In this document: piece after piece, positions 1-9,530 of the stretch
Layout of the letters: the number at the start of each line of letters is the position of its first letter
Numbering within the stretch: the first letter of the stretch is position 1
Source of the DNA: Tillus elongatus
Lineage: Eukaryota > Arthropoda > Insecta > Coleoptera > Cleridae
Length of the DNA: 64,000 bases
Assembly: GCA_964006375.1 (NCBI GenBank)
Contig: OZ023267.1
Coordinates: 29,448,739-29,512,738, forward strand
Direction of reading: 5' to 3'
Made by a program: the position numbers and the translations under genes
Notes under the pieces: model-generated
What the model was told of the DNA's origin: nothing
The model's database searches: none
Seen by the model: the letters and a program-made list of their open reading frames with translations, nothing else

Positions 1-651
1 GGAGTCAGATTGGCATGTTTCCAGGGACAGTGTAGCCGCTTTGAAGTGGATGGATAAACGCAGTGTTCTGTTGTTGAGCAATTACCAAAATCCTTCCATA
101 GTAGAAACAGCCCCAAGAAAAAGGAAGAATGGTTTGGTAGAGGAAATAAACTGCCCTCTGCTCATAAAAGAATACAATCGACATATGGGATATGTCGATA
201 AATTTGACATGTAGAAATCATTATTTATATAAAATGGACAGAAAATCGCACACATGGTGGCACAGAATTTTTTGCTGTTTTCTGGACGCATGTATAGTAA
301 ACGCCTTCATTTTGTACCAGCAGAGAACACCAGCAAAAACTATGAGTCTTAAGCAATTTCGTTTGTCAGTTGCTGTTGGTTTGATTGGTGCCTCACCTGA
401 AAATGAGAAACGTGGCCGTAAAGCATTCAGCACATCTTCAAATAAATTTAAAAAAATTGTGCCATTAGAAGTACGATATGATAAATGTGCACATTTGCCA
501 GAACGTTGTAGTTCACTAAGATGTGCTAACTGTAGCAATTCACAAGATGTCCACAGAACCATATGGAAATGTTCCATTTGTAATGTGGGGCTCTGACTTA
601 ACAAGGACCGGATGTGTTTCACCGCGTACCACACTAAGTGAGCAGGTGCCC
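1..651 (+). pseudogene. piggyBac transposase, C-terminal relic
   Basis: Remnant of a cut-and-paste piggyBac transposase whose start lies left of the window. Frame 2 carries the family block EYNRHMGYVDKFD (about 163-210) and ends in TAG at 211-213. The frame then moves to frame 3, which continues with MDRKSHTWW and a hydrophobic stretch typical of the end of the DDD catalytic domain. The C-terminal cysteine-rich zinc-binding domain follows (about 500-640: CxxC pairs, then CF and YHT), but TGA at 594-596 replaces a residue expected near a zinc-binding cysteine. With one frame change and at least two stops the copy cannot make a transposase. A second, different piggyBac relic lies at 31.2-33.4 kb. 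Confidence 0.8.
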
Positions 652-819
652 AGTGGTTACTAACGGAAACCATATCCTGCAGGACAAAAGACGTTTCAAA
701 CAAATAAGTGTGTCATTTACTTTACATTAAATAAGCATAATAAATATGTTTTTATAAGCAAAACAGATTTTTTCAAAAAGAAATTAATTGTGTCCTCAAA
801 GGGTTAAGAAAATAATATA

Positions 820-1172
820 TGAACATTGCAGAATTTTGGTTAGTTCGATGTTCTTTCTTGAAGTTTTAAGTAGTTCGAAGTTGAAGTGTGAGCCTTAGAC
901 ATACTATTTCTGAAGTTCGAAGTTTGAGCCAACATATTTACTTGGATTCATTTATAGTTCGTCTCGAACAAAACATGTGTTCGCACACGTCTATTTCGAA
1001 CCACTGTATGCATCAGGCGATGTCACAATAGTTTAAATTTTTGAAAAGTTCAAAGTTTTACAGTAAATAAATATAAATATACTTTTTCTGAGATTCGAGG
1101 TTTGAGCCAACATATTTGCTTGGGTTTGTTCATGTTCGGTTCGAAAAAACCTTAGGTTCGCACACATCTAAT
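820..1172. repeat. hAT-like terminal fragments (TTCGCACACRTCTA family)
   Basis: Two related blocks, ending near 990 (TTCGCACACGTCTA) and 1170 (TTCGCACACATCTA), share phrases such as 'ttcgaagtttgagccaacatat' split over the two blocks. The same phrases form the right end of the element at 53473-55792, whose tips are TAGAGGTGTGCGAA and its complement. This stretch is therefore read as one or two decayed ends of that non-autonomous hAT-like family. No coding capacity is visible. Confidence 0.5.
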
Positions 1173-1407
1173 TACAGGGACTTCCAGCAAAACAGTGAAA
1201 GCTTAGTTGTATACCTTCGTTAAGAGCGTTGTTGTCGATTGCTTGACAGCTAATATCCAAACATTATTAATCTCTCTGATAATGTTAATATTGTTAGCGA
1301 AACGATCTTCAGGTCAAAAATGTGTTGTGATAAATTGGGTTCTCCAAAGTGTACTTATCAATGCACACCACAGGTTCCAATCCTCACTTAGTATATGTAT
1401 GACTTAC

Positions 1408-1689
1408 CTAAAACATACTTTTCAAGAAATTCCGAAACATACTTTTGACTCTGTTCAATATCTGCATTTGTAACTTCATCTTTAACATTTTTCATCTCTA
1501 AATTTGCATCGTTCGATGTTAAAGACCCATAGGTTAATGTGTCGGAAGCTTCAGATATTGGAGACTTGTGAGCTTGAAGTTCCATCAGATCAGATTCAGA
1601 AATCTCCTCAAAACTTTCAGTGTCTGAGGTATTTTCAATATTTTGATTTACATGTCCATTGATTTTTACTGTATCTGGGCAAGCATAAG
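1408..1689 (-). CDS. LIPE: Hormone-sensitive lipase, coding exon 7 (regulatory insert)
   Basis: Seventh visible coding exon of HSL. The acceptor is ...TTTTCTAG before 1689 and the donor is GTAAGT from 1407 down; entry and exit are both phase 1. The exon joins the previous one as CLK-AYACPD, which lines up with the position just after the LDPLLP..C segment of animal HSLs. The encoded 94 residues are acidic and rich in Ser, Thr, Glu and Asp, with no hydrophobic core. This matches the regulatory module that interrupts the alpha/beta-hydrolase fold in HSL and carries phosphorylation sites in mammals. No phosphorylation site can be assigned here. The remaining catalytic residues (Asp, His) should follow in exons left of position 1; none was found in 1-1407. 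Confidence 0.8.
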
Positions 1690-1821
1690 CTAGAAAATAA
1701 AGAAAAGTGTTTGAGCAAACAAGGTATAAAAAAAAACAGCAAAAAAGTTATTCTATTGAGGTACTAACTATATATATTAAATATATGTAGAGATTTCTTC
1801 TCTGGCTTCACAAGTGTTTAG

Positions 1822-1874
1822 TTTCTTCCCCGTAACCAATTGCGCCGCTTGACGGCATCATCAGATGGAAGAAA
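1822..1874 (-). ncRNA. Hammerhead ribozyme relic (candidate)
   Basis: On the minus strand the order is: UUUCUUCC (1874-1867), core CUGAUGA (1864-1858), a 4-bp stem II GCCG/CGGC with a 5-nt loop (1856-1844), GCAA (1843-1840) where GAAA is required, a very short stem III, then GGAAGAAA (1829-1822), which pairs with the first strand over 8 bp. This is the layout of the minimal hammerheads known from Penelope-like elements and retrozymes. The A13-to-C change in the core should abolish cleavage. Related sequence starts at about 13300. The fold was read by eye only. Confidence 0.4.
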
Positions 1875-1980
1875 ATTGAATTTATTCATATCCATTCAAG
1901 ACAACTATAAATAAAAACTCATTGCTGTGTTAAGGTGTTTTGATAAAAAAATTCTTTAGAAGGAAACAAATATAATAAAA

Positions 1981-2220
1981 ATGAACCCGTATTGCGAATC
2001 TGGTGAAGAAGGAAGCGCACAACATGTTTTACTAGAGTGCTCAATTGGATGGGATTACAGAAATGAATTCCTAAACAGAATACACAACTTAAAAGACGTT
2101 GAGCAACCCTTTAATTTGGAACAACTTCTACAACTGGAAAGTAATAAAAACATATATTTGCTTATATATAAGTTAATTAAACAACTCCAACTAAAAATAA
2201 AAAATAAAACTTGGCTTTAA
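1981..2220 (+). pseudogene. LINE ORF2 C-terminal fragment (zinc-knuckle)
   Basis: A 79-codon open stretch starting inside a coding region. It has a Cys-rich segment of the form C-x(n)-GSAQHVLLEC, the pattern of the C-terminal zinc knuckle of RNase H-bearing LINEs (compare SAQHILCEC in the LINE fragment at 3425-4489). The remainder is Leu/Lys/Asn-rich with no recognised domain. It lies in HSL intron 6, just before the 5' end of the LINE at about 2310, and is probably an older, strongly 5'-truncated LINE end. Clade is not assignable. Confidence 0.4.
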
Positions 2221-2354
2221 GTTTATGTGTCATTTGTGTCTATCCTTTATATGTACCCATGATGTTAGTGGCCCTCCTGTATGCCAAAGAGAAAAGTTGC
2301 CAAAAGTTGTTCTGATGGTGTGGACAGTATTTCCCCCATTCTCGTGGGAACAAC

Positions 2355-2957
2355 ATGAAGATCATGAATACATATGGAACCAAAACCAATGAGGCTCGAG
2401 GAGTGGCTCCAGCTACAGACTCGTGCCTTGAGTCTATTCCGGAAACAGAGACGAGCTAGGGGGCGGCAGCGTCCGCCGACTCTGGAGGTCGCACGACCGA
2501 CGTAGATACGGGGGGTCGGGGGGTAGCATCGGCCACAGACTTGTCCCCGACACCCAAGTTGGGGGCTGGGTCCCACCGGATGGCGGCGAGGTCCGCGGAC
2601 TCTGGGGGCCCCTCCACCAGTGAGGACCCTACTGTAGGGGTAGAGGGACTGCCCCGGCAATCCAAGCGTCTTTTCAGGCCGCAAAGAAAGAAGCTCCGGA
2701 GGGCGCAGAAAATGGAGACCGGGATGTGGACGGTCAAGAAACCTGTAAAGGCGCAAGCGGGGAGTACGAGTCGGAAGAGGACGCGTTCGGACTCTAGCAC
2801 GCCTACTACAGACAGACGTCTCAAAAGACCCAGGGCACCTGTAAAGGCGCAAGAGGAGAGTGTGAGTCAGAACACGCCGCGCTCGTGCTCTAGCACGCCT
2901 ACTACAGACAGATGTCCCAAAAGGACCAGGGCCACCGGCGCAGACTGGCTCGTATAG
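2355..2957 (+). pseudogene. LINE ORF1 (gag-like), broken
   Basis: ORF1 of the LINE copy above. The ATG at 2355 is chosen because the reverse copy at 38.1 kb has the matching ATG and the two agree from there. Codon 35 is TAG (2457-2459) where the other copy reads CAG, a likely C-to-T nonsense change. The middle is basic and contains two imperfect repeats of the form SSTPTTDRxxKRxRAPVKAQ. The frame ends at 2957, yet coding-like sequence continues to about 3250 in another frame with the phrase 'ITCAGQQSRDWLR', so a frameshift is also likely. The product would be the RNA-binding chaperone of the LINE particle. Confidence 0.55.
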
Positions 2958-3424
2958 GGAGGCTGCGGAGGGCCTCGGGATGGCGGTGTTTGACAGACGC
3001 CACCCTGAGGTCACGCAAGACCAGGGAAAGGCGGTGGACTCTCTTCAGGAAGGGGAGAGCCCGCCTCAGTTCAACCGGGCGCGCCTGGCGGGGGGCATCC
3101 TGTCGATAACCTGTGCCGGCCAGCAGTCGCGGGACTGGTTGCGGTAAACGATTGGGGGCCTCGGTCAGATTTGGAAGGGGACGGACGTGACAGCCGTCGA
3201 GCCCAAGGAACTTCCAAAGAGATGCAAGGTCTTTTACGGATCCCTGATCCCGTCCTGCAGGAGACGGTGATCAGTAGACTGAAGATCCAGAACTCTGAAC
3301 TGGGGACACAACACTGGTCGGTTCTAAGCAGGAAGGCAGAGGAGAAAGGATAGACTCTCGCCTTCTCGATCGACCAGGCATCATACAGAGCCCTTGAAGG
3401 AACCTCCTTCAAGGCATTCTGGGG

Positions 3425-4489
3425 GCCAGGCTAGGACTATACAGACTAGCCTGCAATGGTAGACTGAAGATCAACCCAGGCTTCAGGGGCCACTGCAAAA
3501 TTCAGGAGATCGTGAAGGAACCCATGCTTGAAATGAGGTCAGACTTCGCGAGCCCGCGAATGTGCAGGGAAAACAACTTCACAGTGGAAATCCCTGATCG
3601 CGGGGCATGGCGGGAGGAGACGCCGGGCATACCACGGGACGCGCTCGTCTGGTTCACGGACGGATCTGGCGGGGAGCGTGGGACGGGGGCAGGTGTTTAC
3701 TCGGAAGGACCGAGGGTAAGTCACAGTATTTCCCTCGGAGCCCATGCAACGGTGTTTCAGGCCGAGATGTACGCCATCCTGCACTGTGTGCGGGAGAACA
3801 AGAGGAGGGGCTACACCAACAAGCGGATCCTCATAGCCACAGACAGCCAGGCAGCCCTTAAGGCACTAAGTAGCCCACGGGTAAATTCCTGGCTGGTGAG
3901 TGAGTGCCGAGACGAGACGAGCGACCTGGCTGGGCAGAATGAGGTGACCCTCATCTGGGTGCCGGGTCACTCGGGGGTCAAAGGCAATGAAGAAGCTGAC
4001 AGTCTCGCGAAGAGAGGGTCAGCAGAACCATTTATGGGACCAGAACCGGCTCTGGGCGTGTCAAAGAGCACTGCCAGGGGAGCCATTAAGTCCTGGGTCA
4101 GAAACCAACACAAGGTGTACTGGGCGGACTGTCCAGGGCTCAGACATGGGAAGTCAATAATTGACGGACCCAGTTCAAAGAGAGCTGTGGAGCTGCTAAA
4201 CCTTAGCAGAGGACAGCTCAGAAACACAACAGGTCTCTTGACGGGACACATGGCCGTCAAGAAACACCTACATAAAATGGGGCGGTTCGAAGGGGACCTC
4301 GCATGCAGATTCTGCGGCGAGGGGGAGGAATCAGCCCAGCACATCTTGTGCGAGTGTATAGCTCTGGACCGGAAAAGACAACTGATCTACGGTCACTCTA
4401 GACCGGAGACAGAGCAATATAAAACTTCACCCTACCAATCGCTGTGCAGACTAGTTCAAGGCACAGTGATTTTGGAATGGGTGGAGTAA
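3425..4489 (+). CDS. LINE ORF2 fragment: RNase H domain and zinc knuckle
   Basis: Open from the insertion boundary to TAA with no stop (355 codons); there is no native start because the copy is 5' truncated. An RNase H domain is clear: FTDGS (about 3655), QAEMYAIL (about 3760), ATDSQAAL (about 3837) and a WVPGHSGVKGNEEAD block (about 3957-4000), supplying the Asp/Glu catalytic set. This enzyme removes RNA from the RNA:DNA hybrid in I, R1 and LOA clade LINEs. Near the end CRFCGEGEESAQHILCEC gives the C-terminal zinc knuckle. The endonuclease and reverse transcriptase are missing, so it cannot move itself. The unbroken frame suggests a fairly recent insertion. Confidence 0.8.
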   Translation, partial: ARLGLYRLACNGRLKINPGFRGHCKIQEIVKEPMLEMRSDFASPRMCRENNFTVEIPDRGAWREETPGIPRDALVWFTDGSGGERGTGAGVYSEGPRVSHSISLGAHATVFQAEMYAILHCVRENKRRGYTNKRILIATDSQAALKALSSPRVNSWLVSECRDETSDLAGQNEVTLIWVPGHSGVKGNEEADSLAKRGSAEPFMGPEPALGVSKSTARGAIKSWVRNQHKVYWADCPGLRHGKSIIDGPSSKRAVELLNLSRGQLRNTTGLLTGHMAVKKHLHKMGRFEGDLACRFCGEGEESAQHILCECIALDRKRQLIYGHSRPETEQYKTSPYQSLCRLVQGTVILEWVE

Positions 4490-4587
4490 GACTAGGGGTA
4501 TGCACAATCAACCAAGGGTTGCGGTGCTATCGGGGCGGCAAGGCCGCGGACGAGCCCTGAGGGAACAAAAAAAAAAAAAAAAAAAAA
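3425..4587 (+). mobile_element. 5'-truncated RNase H LINE nested in LINE copy 1
   Basis: A LINE 3' end inserted into the LINE at 2310-4681. It starts abruptly in mid-ORF2 and ends in a poly(A) run of about 22-24 A (4566-4589). AAGGCATTCTGGGG occurs at 3411-3424 and again at 4588-4601, directly flanking the insert. This is the target-site duplication expected of target-primed reverse transcription (its first AA overlaps the poly(A)). The uninterrupted target is seen in the other copy near 37066 as 'aagacattctggggcctg'. Confidence 0.8.
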
Positions 4588-4955
4588 AAGGCATTCTGGG
4601 GCCTGGGAAGGGTTAGCTTCCGCCCACTGGGGAAGCAACACAGTAGAGCCACAGCCGGACTACTGATGGCTCTGAGGAACTCTAGCGCATGCGCATAGTG
4701 AAAGTAACGCTAAAGAATACTGAGTAACAAATTGTACCAATATTCAAAATTACCTATACTTGACATGCCTTATGCTTTTTACCCCTTTATAACACATTCG
4801 GGTTGCAGCAGTGTAACACGCAAGTGTCTTGAATGCAAGAATTGCATGATGTGGATTTTAGTGATGAGTATCATTCTTAAATGCCTTTATTTTGATAGAA
4901 CCAGTATTAATGCTAGTGAGTAAACTCACCTGCTGTCTTTCGTTAAGAGACTTAC

Positions 4956-5165
4956 CTTTAAGGCAACGTAGTAGAAACCCGAACGGCAACAGTGGGTCCA
5001 TCATACATAAAAGGCGGGCTGGTGATGGGATAAAATTCACTAACGTCGGCACATAAGCGGCAAAAATGCCACAAGGTGGAGGGATATTCAAATTAATGCA
5101 CTTCAAAGTGGTTACTAACATCAAATTGGCACCAGCTGAGTCACCAGCAACCACTATTCTTTCAC
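4956..5165 (-). CDS. LIPE: Hormone-sensitive lipase, coding exon 6 (nucleophile elbow)
   Basis: Acceptor is TTTTTGCAG before 5165; donor is GTAAGT after 4956; phase 1 on both sides. The exon opens with GERIVVAGDSAGANL, the GxSxG nucleophile elbow of the HSL family of alpha/beta hydrolases; the Ser of GDSAG is the catalytic serine for acylglycerol hydrolysis. Further on, SPARLLCMMDPLLPFGFLLRCLK matches the conserved segment just before the regulatory module. HSL acts at lipid droplets, mainly on diacylglycerol and cholesteryl esters. A second GT-AG-type donor 26 nt downstream (GTGAGT, after 4930) would shift the frame into exon 7, so the first donor is preferred. Confidence 0.9.
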
Positions 5166-6689
5166 CTGCAAAAATTTTGAGACATAAATAAATACCTTCA
5201 TTTTAGCAATTAGAAAAATACATGTTATTATCGCTACATGACATTATCACGTGATTATAACACAGGTGGTAGTGTAGCCCAACATTTATGTCAGCTTCAG
5301 ACAAGTCTGTCTAAAGTACAAAAGAGCGTATTGTACCAACCAATCAACTTTATCACTTATCTGAGGATCTAAGAAAAATGAACTTAAATCAGTTTAAAAA
5401 GTGTTTCTTGTTTAATCTTGACTATTCAAATAAGTAAAAAATAATGTTTTCCCAACTAACAAAAATGTTCTATAATTTTTAAATAATAGTGCAAATTTGT
5501 TGTGTTACTGTTATATTACTGCTCTTCGAAAGCAGTTTTGTTCTATTAAGACTGCCAAGGTGAGTATTTAGCTTCTCGCAGCAAAATGCTTCTTTAAATT
5601 AATTGTTAGAATGTTCTTAGAGCAGAATTATAAAACATTTTAGAGATTCCGTTTTTTGTTGTTTTGTAAACGTATATACAACAATCGTTTTAGAATATAT
5701 TAGCTTACAGAACAAAATTGTTCTGTAATGGCTTTATAACAAACGATCTTCCAAACATACCCGTCAACTTGCAAACATTTATAAAGCTTTTCTTTAAGTG
5801 ATTATGTGAGCAATTATAAAACAGTTTTATTAACATTTTCTACGATACAATATAGCTGCAAATAGCATAGTCTACTTGAACGCAGATGTTAAAAAACTAT
5901 TTTATTGTTGGCTGGAACGCGACTGTTATAGAACACTTAAAAAACAATTATAGTACAAAATTATTCCTTTGCATAAAAGTGCGTTCGCTGGGATCTTTAT
6001 AAAACATATTATAGCTTTTGTAAGAAGCACAGTTATATACTTTTTATTTCGTGGCAAGTTGTGTATTCTGTAGCGTGTAATTTCTAAACATGTCCAATTT
6101 TCAATCAATAAATAAATGAAACAGGTACAAAGAAGCGGTGCTTTTCAAAGGAAAGTCAATAAATATAAAAATATTTTACAAAGTAGCAAATTTGTTAATA
6201 AACATGTTAGTAGTATTTTACATAGTAAGCAGCATAACAAGCAACAATTTGGGTTTGAGGTTGTCACATTGCTACTACATTTATGTTGCATAAATATCGC
6301 AGCTAACGCGAGTTTATCACTATACTGATGGGTAAGTGTTGCCAAAAATGCTTTTATAGAACAATTAAATACACCATATGTGTTATAGAGCTATGTGCAG
6401 GTCTTTCTCAGTGCAGCAATGGGAAACATATTATTTTAAAGCTCTATACGCGTTGTTTGTGTAACAATCTGCTTACTGAAGCCACACTGTCAATATGATC
6501 ATCAGTTTGTCCCAATATTAGGGCACAGGACTGTACTTAGCCATAAATAGTTGTTAATGGTTAGTTACCCATGATCATGATACAACAAGTAGAGATATTA
6601 CATACACATCACATTACATATTACATACACATACATATCCTCACACACGCACGTGCACGCATTAAGATCCGAAATTATTTTGCTAAGAC

Positions 6690-6985
6690 TGGCTATACGA
6701 TAGCCGTATTATTTTCGATGAATTTTTGCTGCAATTAGTATGCCGTACTGAAGAGCTCTAATGAGAGCGAAACCGGTCTACGGTTCTAATTGTTGCGAAA
6801 ATGCATCGAGTTTTTCATACTTTGTCCCTATATTGGGGTAGAAATGGGCCAGGGCTGACAATTTTCTGAATTGTTAGTTAGCTGTATCCAGTCTCTATTT
6901 TTTTTACACTTTGTGTTATTTGGAGCTGGCGTGACAGCATACTACTTGGTTCCGCAACTAGGTGGCGGCACGTCCACCACATACT
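6690..6985 (+). repeat. Dispersed repeat carrying a hammerhead-like fold
   Basis: A roughly 300-bp segment in two recognisable parts. Part one (6690-6810) contains the hammerhead-like motif; part two (about 6880-6985) reads 'acactttgtgttatttgg', 'ggcgtgacagcatactac' and 'aggtggcggcacgtccacc'. Both parts recur at 49222-49590 on the other strand, but there part two precedes part one. The order of modules is therefore circularly permuted between copies, as expected if units were once in tandem with a ribozyme at each boundary. Confidence 0.55.
6731..6793 (+). ncRNA. Hammerhead ribozyme candidate with intact core
   Basis: Stem I is GCAAUUAG (6731-6738) with CUAAUUGU (6786-6793), 8 pairs. A 9-nt stretch, itself able to form a small hairpin, separates it from the core CUGAAGA (6748-6754; position 7 is free in hammerheads). 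Stem II is GCUCU/AGAGC closed by AAUG (6755-6768). GAA (6769-6771) plus A15.1 follow. Stem III is ACCG/CGGU with a 5-nt loop (6772-6784), and U6785 is the predicted cleavage nucleotide. All invariant core bases are present. The 9-nt insertion between stem I and the core is unusual and is the main reason for caution. Confidence 0.45.
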
Positions 6986-7231
6986 GAGTAACTAAAGTGT
7001 TGTATAAACCTGTGCCCATTTTGCGTTTCTAAGCGTTGTATAAATGTTACCAAAACGTTTATAGGAACAGTCATGTTTTATAAAAACTGTTTTATAAACG
7101 TTCTTATGACTACAATACAACATCAAATTGCTAGTTGGGTTACCATAAACAACTTATCAAGACTATGAATATAATTGACATCTTAAATCAGCATAATATG
7201 CAGGCTAAAATATGTTTTAGTTTTGTTCTAC

Positions 7232-7543
7232 CTGTAGAGCCAAGAAGATCGTGATTTTTTACGGCCCAGCAATATGCATAAGTTACTTCTTCCACAGCTC
7301 TTGGAAAAGGGCACTCTGGTGCCAGGCTATAATCGATACTGAGTATTGGTACCTTCAAATGTTTAGCCCAATCTCGAAGATAACCTTCATGGGATTTTGA
7401 CGTGTGGGCAACAAATCCACCTCCATGACAATGTACAAGAAGGCCACGAGCTGGGGGCAACTGTTTAGTTTTGTTTGAGGGCTCTCCAATCATACCTTCC
7501 CTGGCATCAGAGCTTATAAGACGTACTTGGATAGCCTTCTTAC
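7232..7543 (-). CDS. LIPE: Hormone-sensitive lipase, coding exon 5 (oxyanion HGGG)
   Basis: Acceptor is TTCCGCAG before 7543; donor is GTAGAA after 7232; phase 1 in and out. It contains [19 protein letters not shown], the HGGG oxyanion-hole signature of HSL-family hydrolases, then [18 protein letters not shown] and [15 protein letters not shown], all strongly conserved in animal HSL. The spliced product runs directly from GST into GERIVVAGDSAG of exon 6, as in other HSL proteins. The donor GTAGAA is slightly weak but no better site is close. The exon sits between the element at 5.45-7.14 kb and the LINE relic at 7.9-9.5 kb. Confidence 0.9.
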
Positions 7544-7900
7544 CTGCGGAAAAGAAATTTTAAAAAGCATGGTATATCTGCTACAATTAACACATACAAA
7601 AATAACAATTTTGATGTACAGAAATTACTACTAATAAAAGAACTGTATTGAAACATTTGAAGCTTTTTGTAATGGTATATTTTTTATAAAGAAATGAAAA
7701 TTCACGCACCAAAATGCTCATTTTAAAGACCCCGGTTTGTGACGTACTAGCCTCAAAACATCTGATTGGTCCAGGTTTCATCTTAAAATTATAAATTTGA
7801 ATTACCAGCAGAGTCCCTGCAATACCGTCATAAATGTCATCAGTCATTCTAATATTTTAATTAAAATTAAAATGACCACCCTCAGCTGTCAGAGAAGCGA

Positions 7901-9530
7901 CTAATCATAGGATAAGGCAAGGACGGATACGGTTTGTACCGCCCTACAGGATAGGGGAACGCTGAGGTCCCTAATAAGCTGGGTGGCGAACATGCTGGAG
8001 GACAGGAGAGTTTCGCTGACCTTAGGGGGCCGGGGGCTGCAGGTCAGGGTGACGGGCGACTGCCCTCAGGGCAGATGCCTTTCGCCTCATCTATGGTGTC
8101 TGGTCATGGACGGCCTCTTGGAGCGGCTCTCCGAGAACGGCTTCTACACCCAGGCGTACGCTGATGATGGGCTGGTCTTAGTCACTGACAAATTCCTCGG
8201 CGTTGTCTGTGAGTGCATGCAAGCTGCCTGTAGCATAATCAAAAGGTGGTGTGGTGAGCTGGGACTCTTCGTAAACCCGGCAAAGACGGAGATGATCCTA
8301 TTTACCAAGAAGAGGAAGGTAGAGGGATTTAGGGCGCCCGTGATGTTTGGAAAACCTTTAGCTTTAGGGCGGGAGGTCAAATATCTGGGGGTGATCCTGG
8401 ACTCCAAACTAACATGGGAGTCGCAAATAGAACGGGTTGTAAGGAAGGGAATAGCGACCCTCTGGCAGCTGCGTCGAGTGATAGGGAGGACCTGGGGAGT
8501 TAATCCTCAGATCCTTCACTGAATCTACACTGCGATCGTCAGGCCGAGAATCCTCTATGGAGTGTTGGTCTGGTGATGCAGTGTGAACCAAACTACCAGC
8601 AGGAAGCTGGCCAAACTCCAAAGGCTGTCAATTCTGGGTATCACAGGCGCTATGAGGACGACACCCTCAGCCGCGCTAGAGGTCCTGTTGATGCTGCCAC
8701 CGCTTCTCATCTGTCAGGAGGGAGGCGATGGCGTCGCATCTCAGAATGCGAGACGCAGGAAACTGCTGCGGAGAGGGAGCAGTAATAGGGCATGCAAGAG
8801 TCGCCAAGGAGGTGGAAAAGGAAAATCCGATTTCCGCCATAAAGGTGCGGGATGCCGAGGATGATATTATATTGACTAGGCCATACACCCTCAGGATCCC
8901 CAGTAGGGATCAGTGGAGGCAAAATGAGGTTGAATTCCAGCCTGCAAGCCTGGTCTGTTTCACTGACGGATCGCGGCTGGAGGACCAACAATCCTCCGGG
9001 GCAGGAATATACATCGAAGGCCTGGGGGTGTGCGAGAGCTATGCTCTTGGTGCATATACCACAGTATTCGAAACAGAGGTGTACGCTATCCTGTCTGTGG
9101 CCAATAGATAGGATGTGAAGAGGAGTCCCGAGAAATGTGTGTACATGCAGTCTGCGCGGCCAGAATCAGGTCTACACTGGTTCAGGAGTGCGCTGACGCC
9201 CTTAAAGGACTAGCCAGGACAAAGGAGGTACAACTTGTGTGGGTTCCGGGACACTGTGGTGTGGCGGGGAATGAGGTCGCGAATACTCTCGTAAGGCTTG
9301 GTTCCCGGCGGCCGTTCTATTGCCCGGAGCCGGCGATAGGTATAAGTAGGAAGACAGTCTCTGTCGCCTTAGACAGGTGGACCGAGGAAGCAATGAAGAG
9401 GCACTGGGGGTCGGTTGGTGGCTGCAGGCAGGCGAGGCACTTCGTGGAGGGGCCGGACAGAGATAAAGCTGTCTGGCTACTCGGAAGGAGTCGACCTACG
9501 CTTGGCCGCATCCTTGAGGTACTATTACTA
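7901..9530 (+). pseudogene. RNase H-type LINE ORF2 relic (RT palm to RNase H)
   Basis: A GC-rich LINE fragment in the HSL intron between exons 4 and 5. From 7983 the reverse transcriptase is open: CPQGRCLSPHLW, then QAYADDGLVLV (catalytic YADD, about 8152) and KYLGVILDSKLTW. A stop at about 8521 and later frame changes follow. RNase H is recognisable in FTDGSRLEDQQSSGAGIY (about 8960) and LVWVPGHCGVAGNEVAN (about 9234-9285). The copy stops before the zinc knuckle and has no poly(A). A 13-bp direct repeat, ACTAATCATAGGA, flanks it at 7900-7912 and 9530-9542. It belongs to the I/R1/LOA group but differs from the LINE at 2.3-4.7 kb. Confidence 0.75.

Larger units (their letters stand above)
2310..4681 (+). 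mobile_element. RNase H-type LINE, 5' part (copy 1), split by another LINE
   Basis: The 5' portion of a non-LTR retrotransposon of the I/R1/LOA group. It matches the reverse-strand copy at 36.7-38.5 kb from 'gttctgatggtgtggac' onward, through ORF1 and the start of the endonuclease ORF ('gatggctctgaggaac' at its right end). It diverges at about 4681, so this copy has no 3' end. It is interrupted by 3425-4587, a second LINE fragment flanked by a 14-bp direct repeat. GC content is clearly higher than the surrounding intron. Confidence 0.7.
5451..7139. mobile_element. Inverted-repeat element with CCCAACTARCA tips (unclassified)
   Basis: The block begins CCCAACTAACAAAAATG at 5451 and ends TTGCTAGTTGGG at 7139, so the two tips are inverted copies of CCCAACTARCAA. 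Inside, both flanks repeat the theme 'ttataaaac.gtttt / aacgttct' many times. No transposase frame is visible, so it is probably non-autonomous. The target duplication could not be settled. It lies in the HSL intron between exons 5 and 6 and carries the hammerhead-like repeat at 6690-6985. Superfamily unknown. Confidence 0.45.

Noticed and set aside
192..596. 134-codon frame considered as a host zinc-finger gene
   Set aside because: It is the C-terminus of a piggyBac transposase, continuous with the family block just upstream.
1..1407. Search for HSL C-terminal exons (catalytic Asp and His)
   Set aside because: No frame with the expected words and splice sites; the stretch is piggyBac and repeat sequence.
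2265..3014. 249-codon minus-strand open frame
   Set aside because: Shadow of the GC-rich LINE ORF1 on the plus strand; no domain and not kept in the second copy.
4930..4955. Second splice donor (GTGAGT) for HSL exon 6
   Set aside because: Would add 26 nt and put exon 7 out of frame; the GTAAGT at 4955 gives the family-like CLK-AY joint.
7587..7847. Open frame MTDDIYDGIAG upstream of HSL exon 5, considered as an HSL exon
   Set aside because: No matching HSL segment, and exons 4 and 5 already join in frame with the family alignment continuous across the joint.
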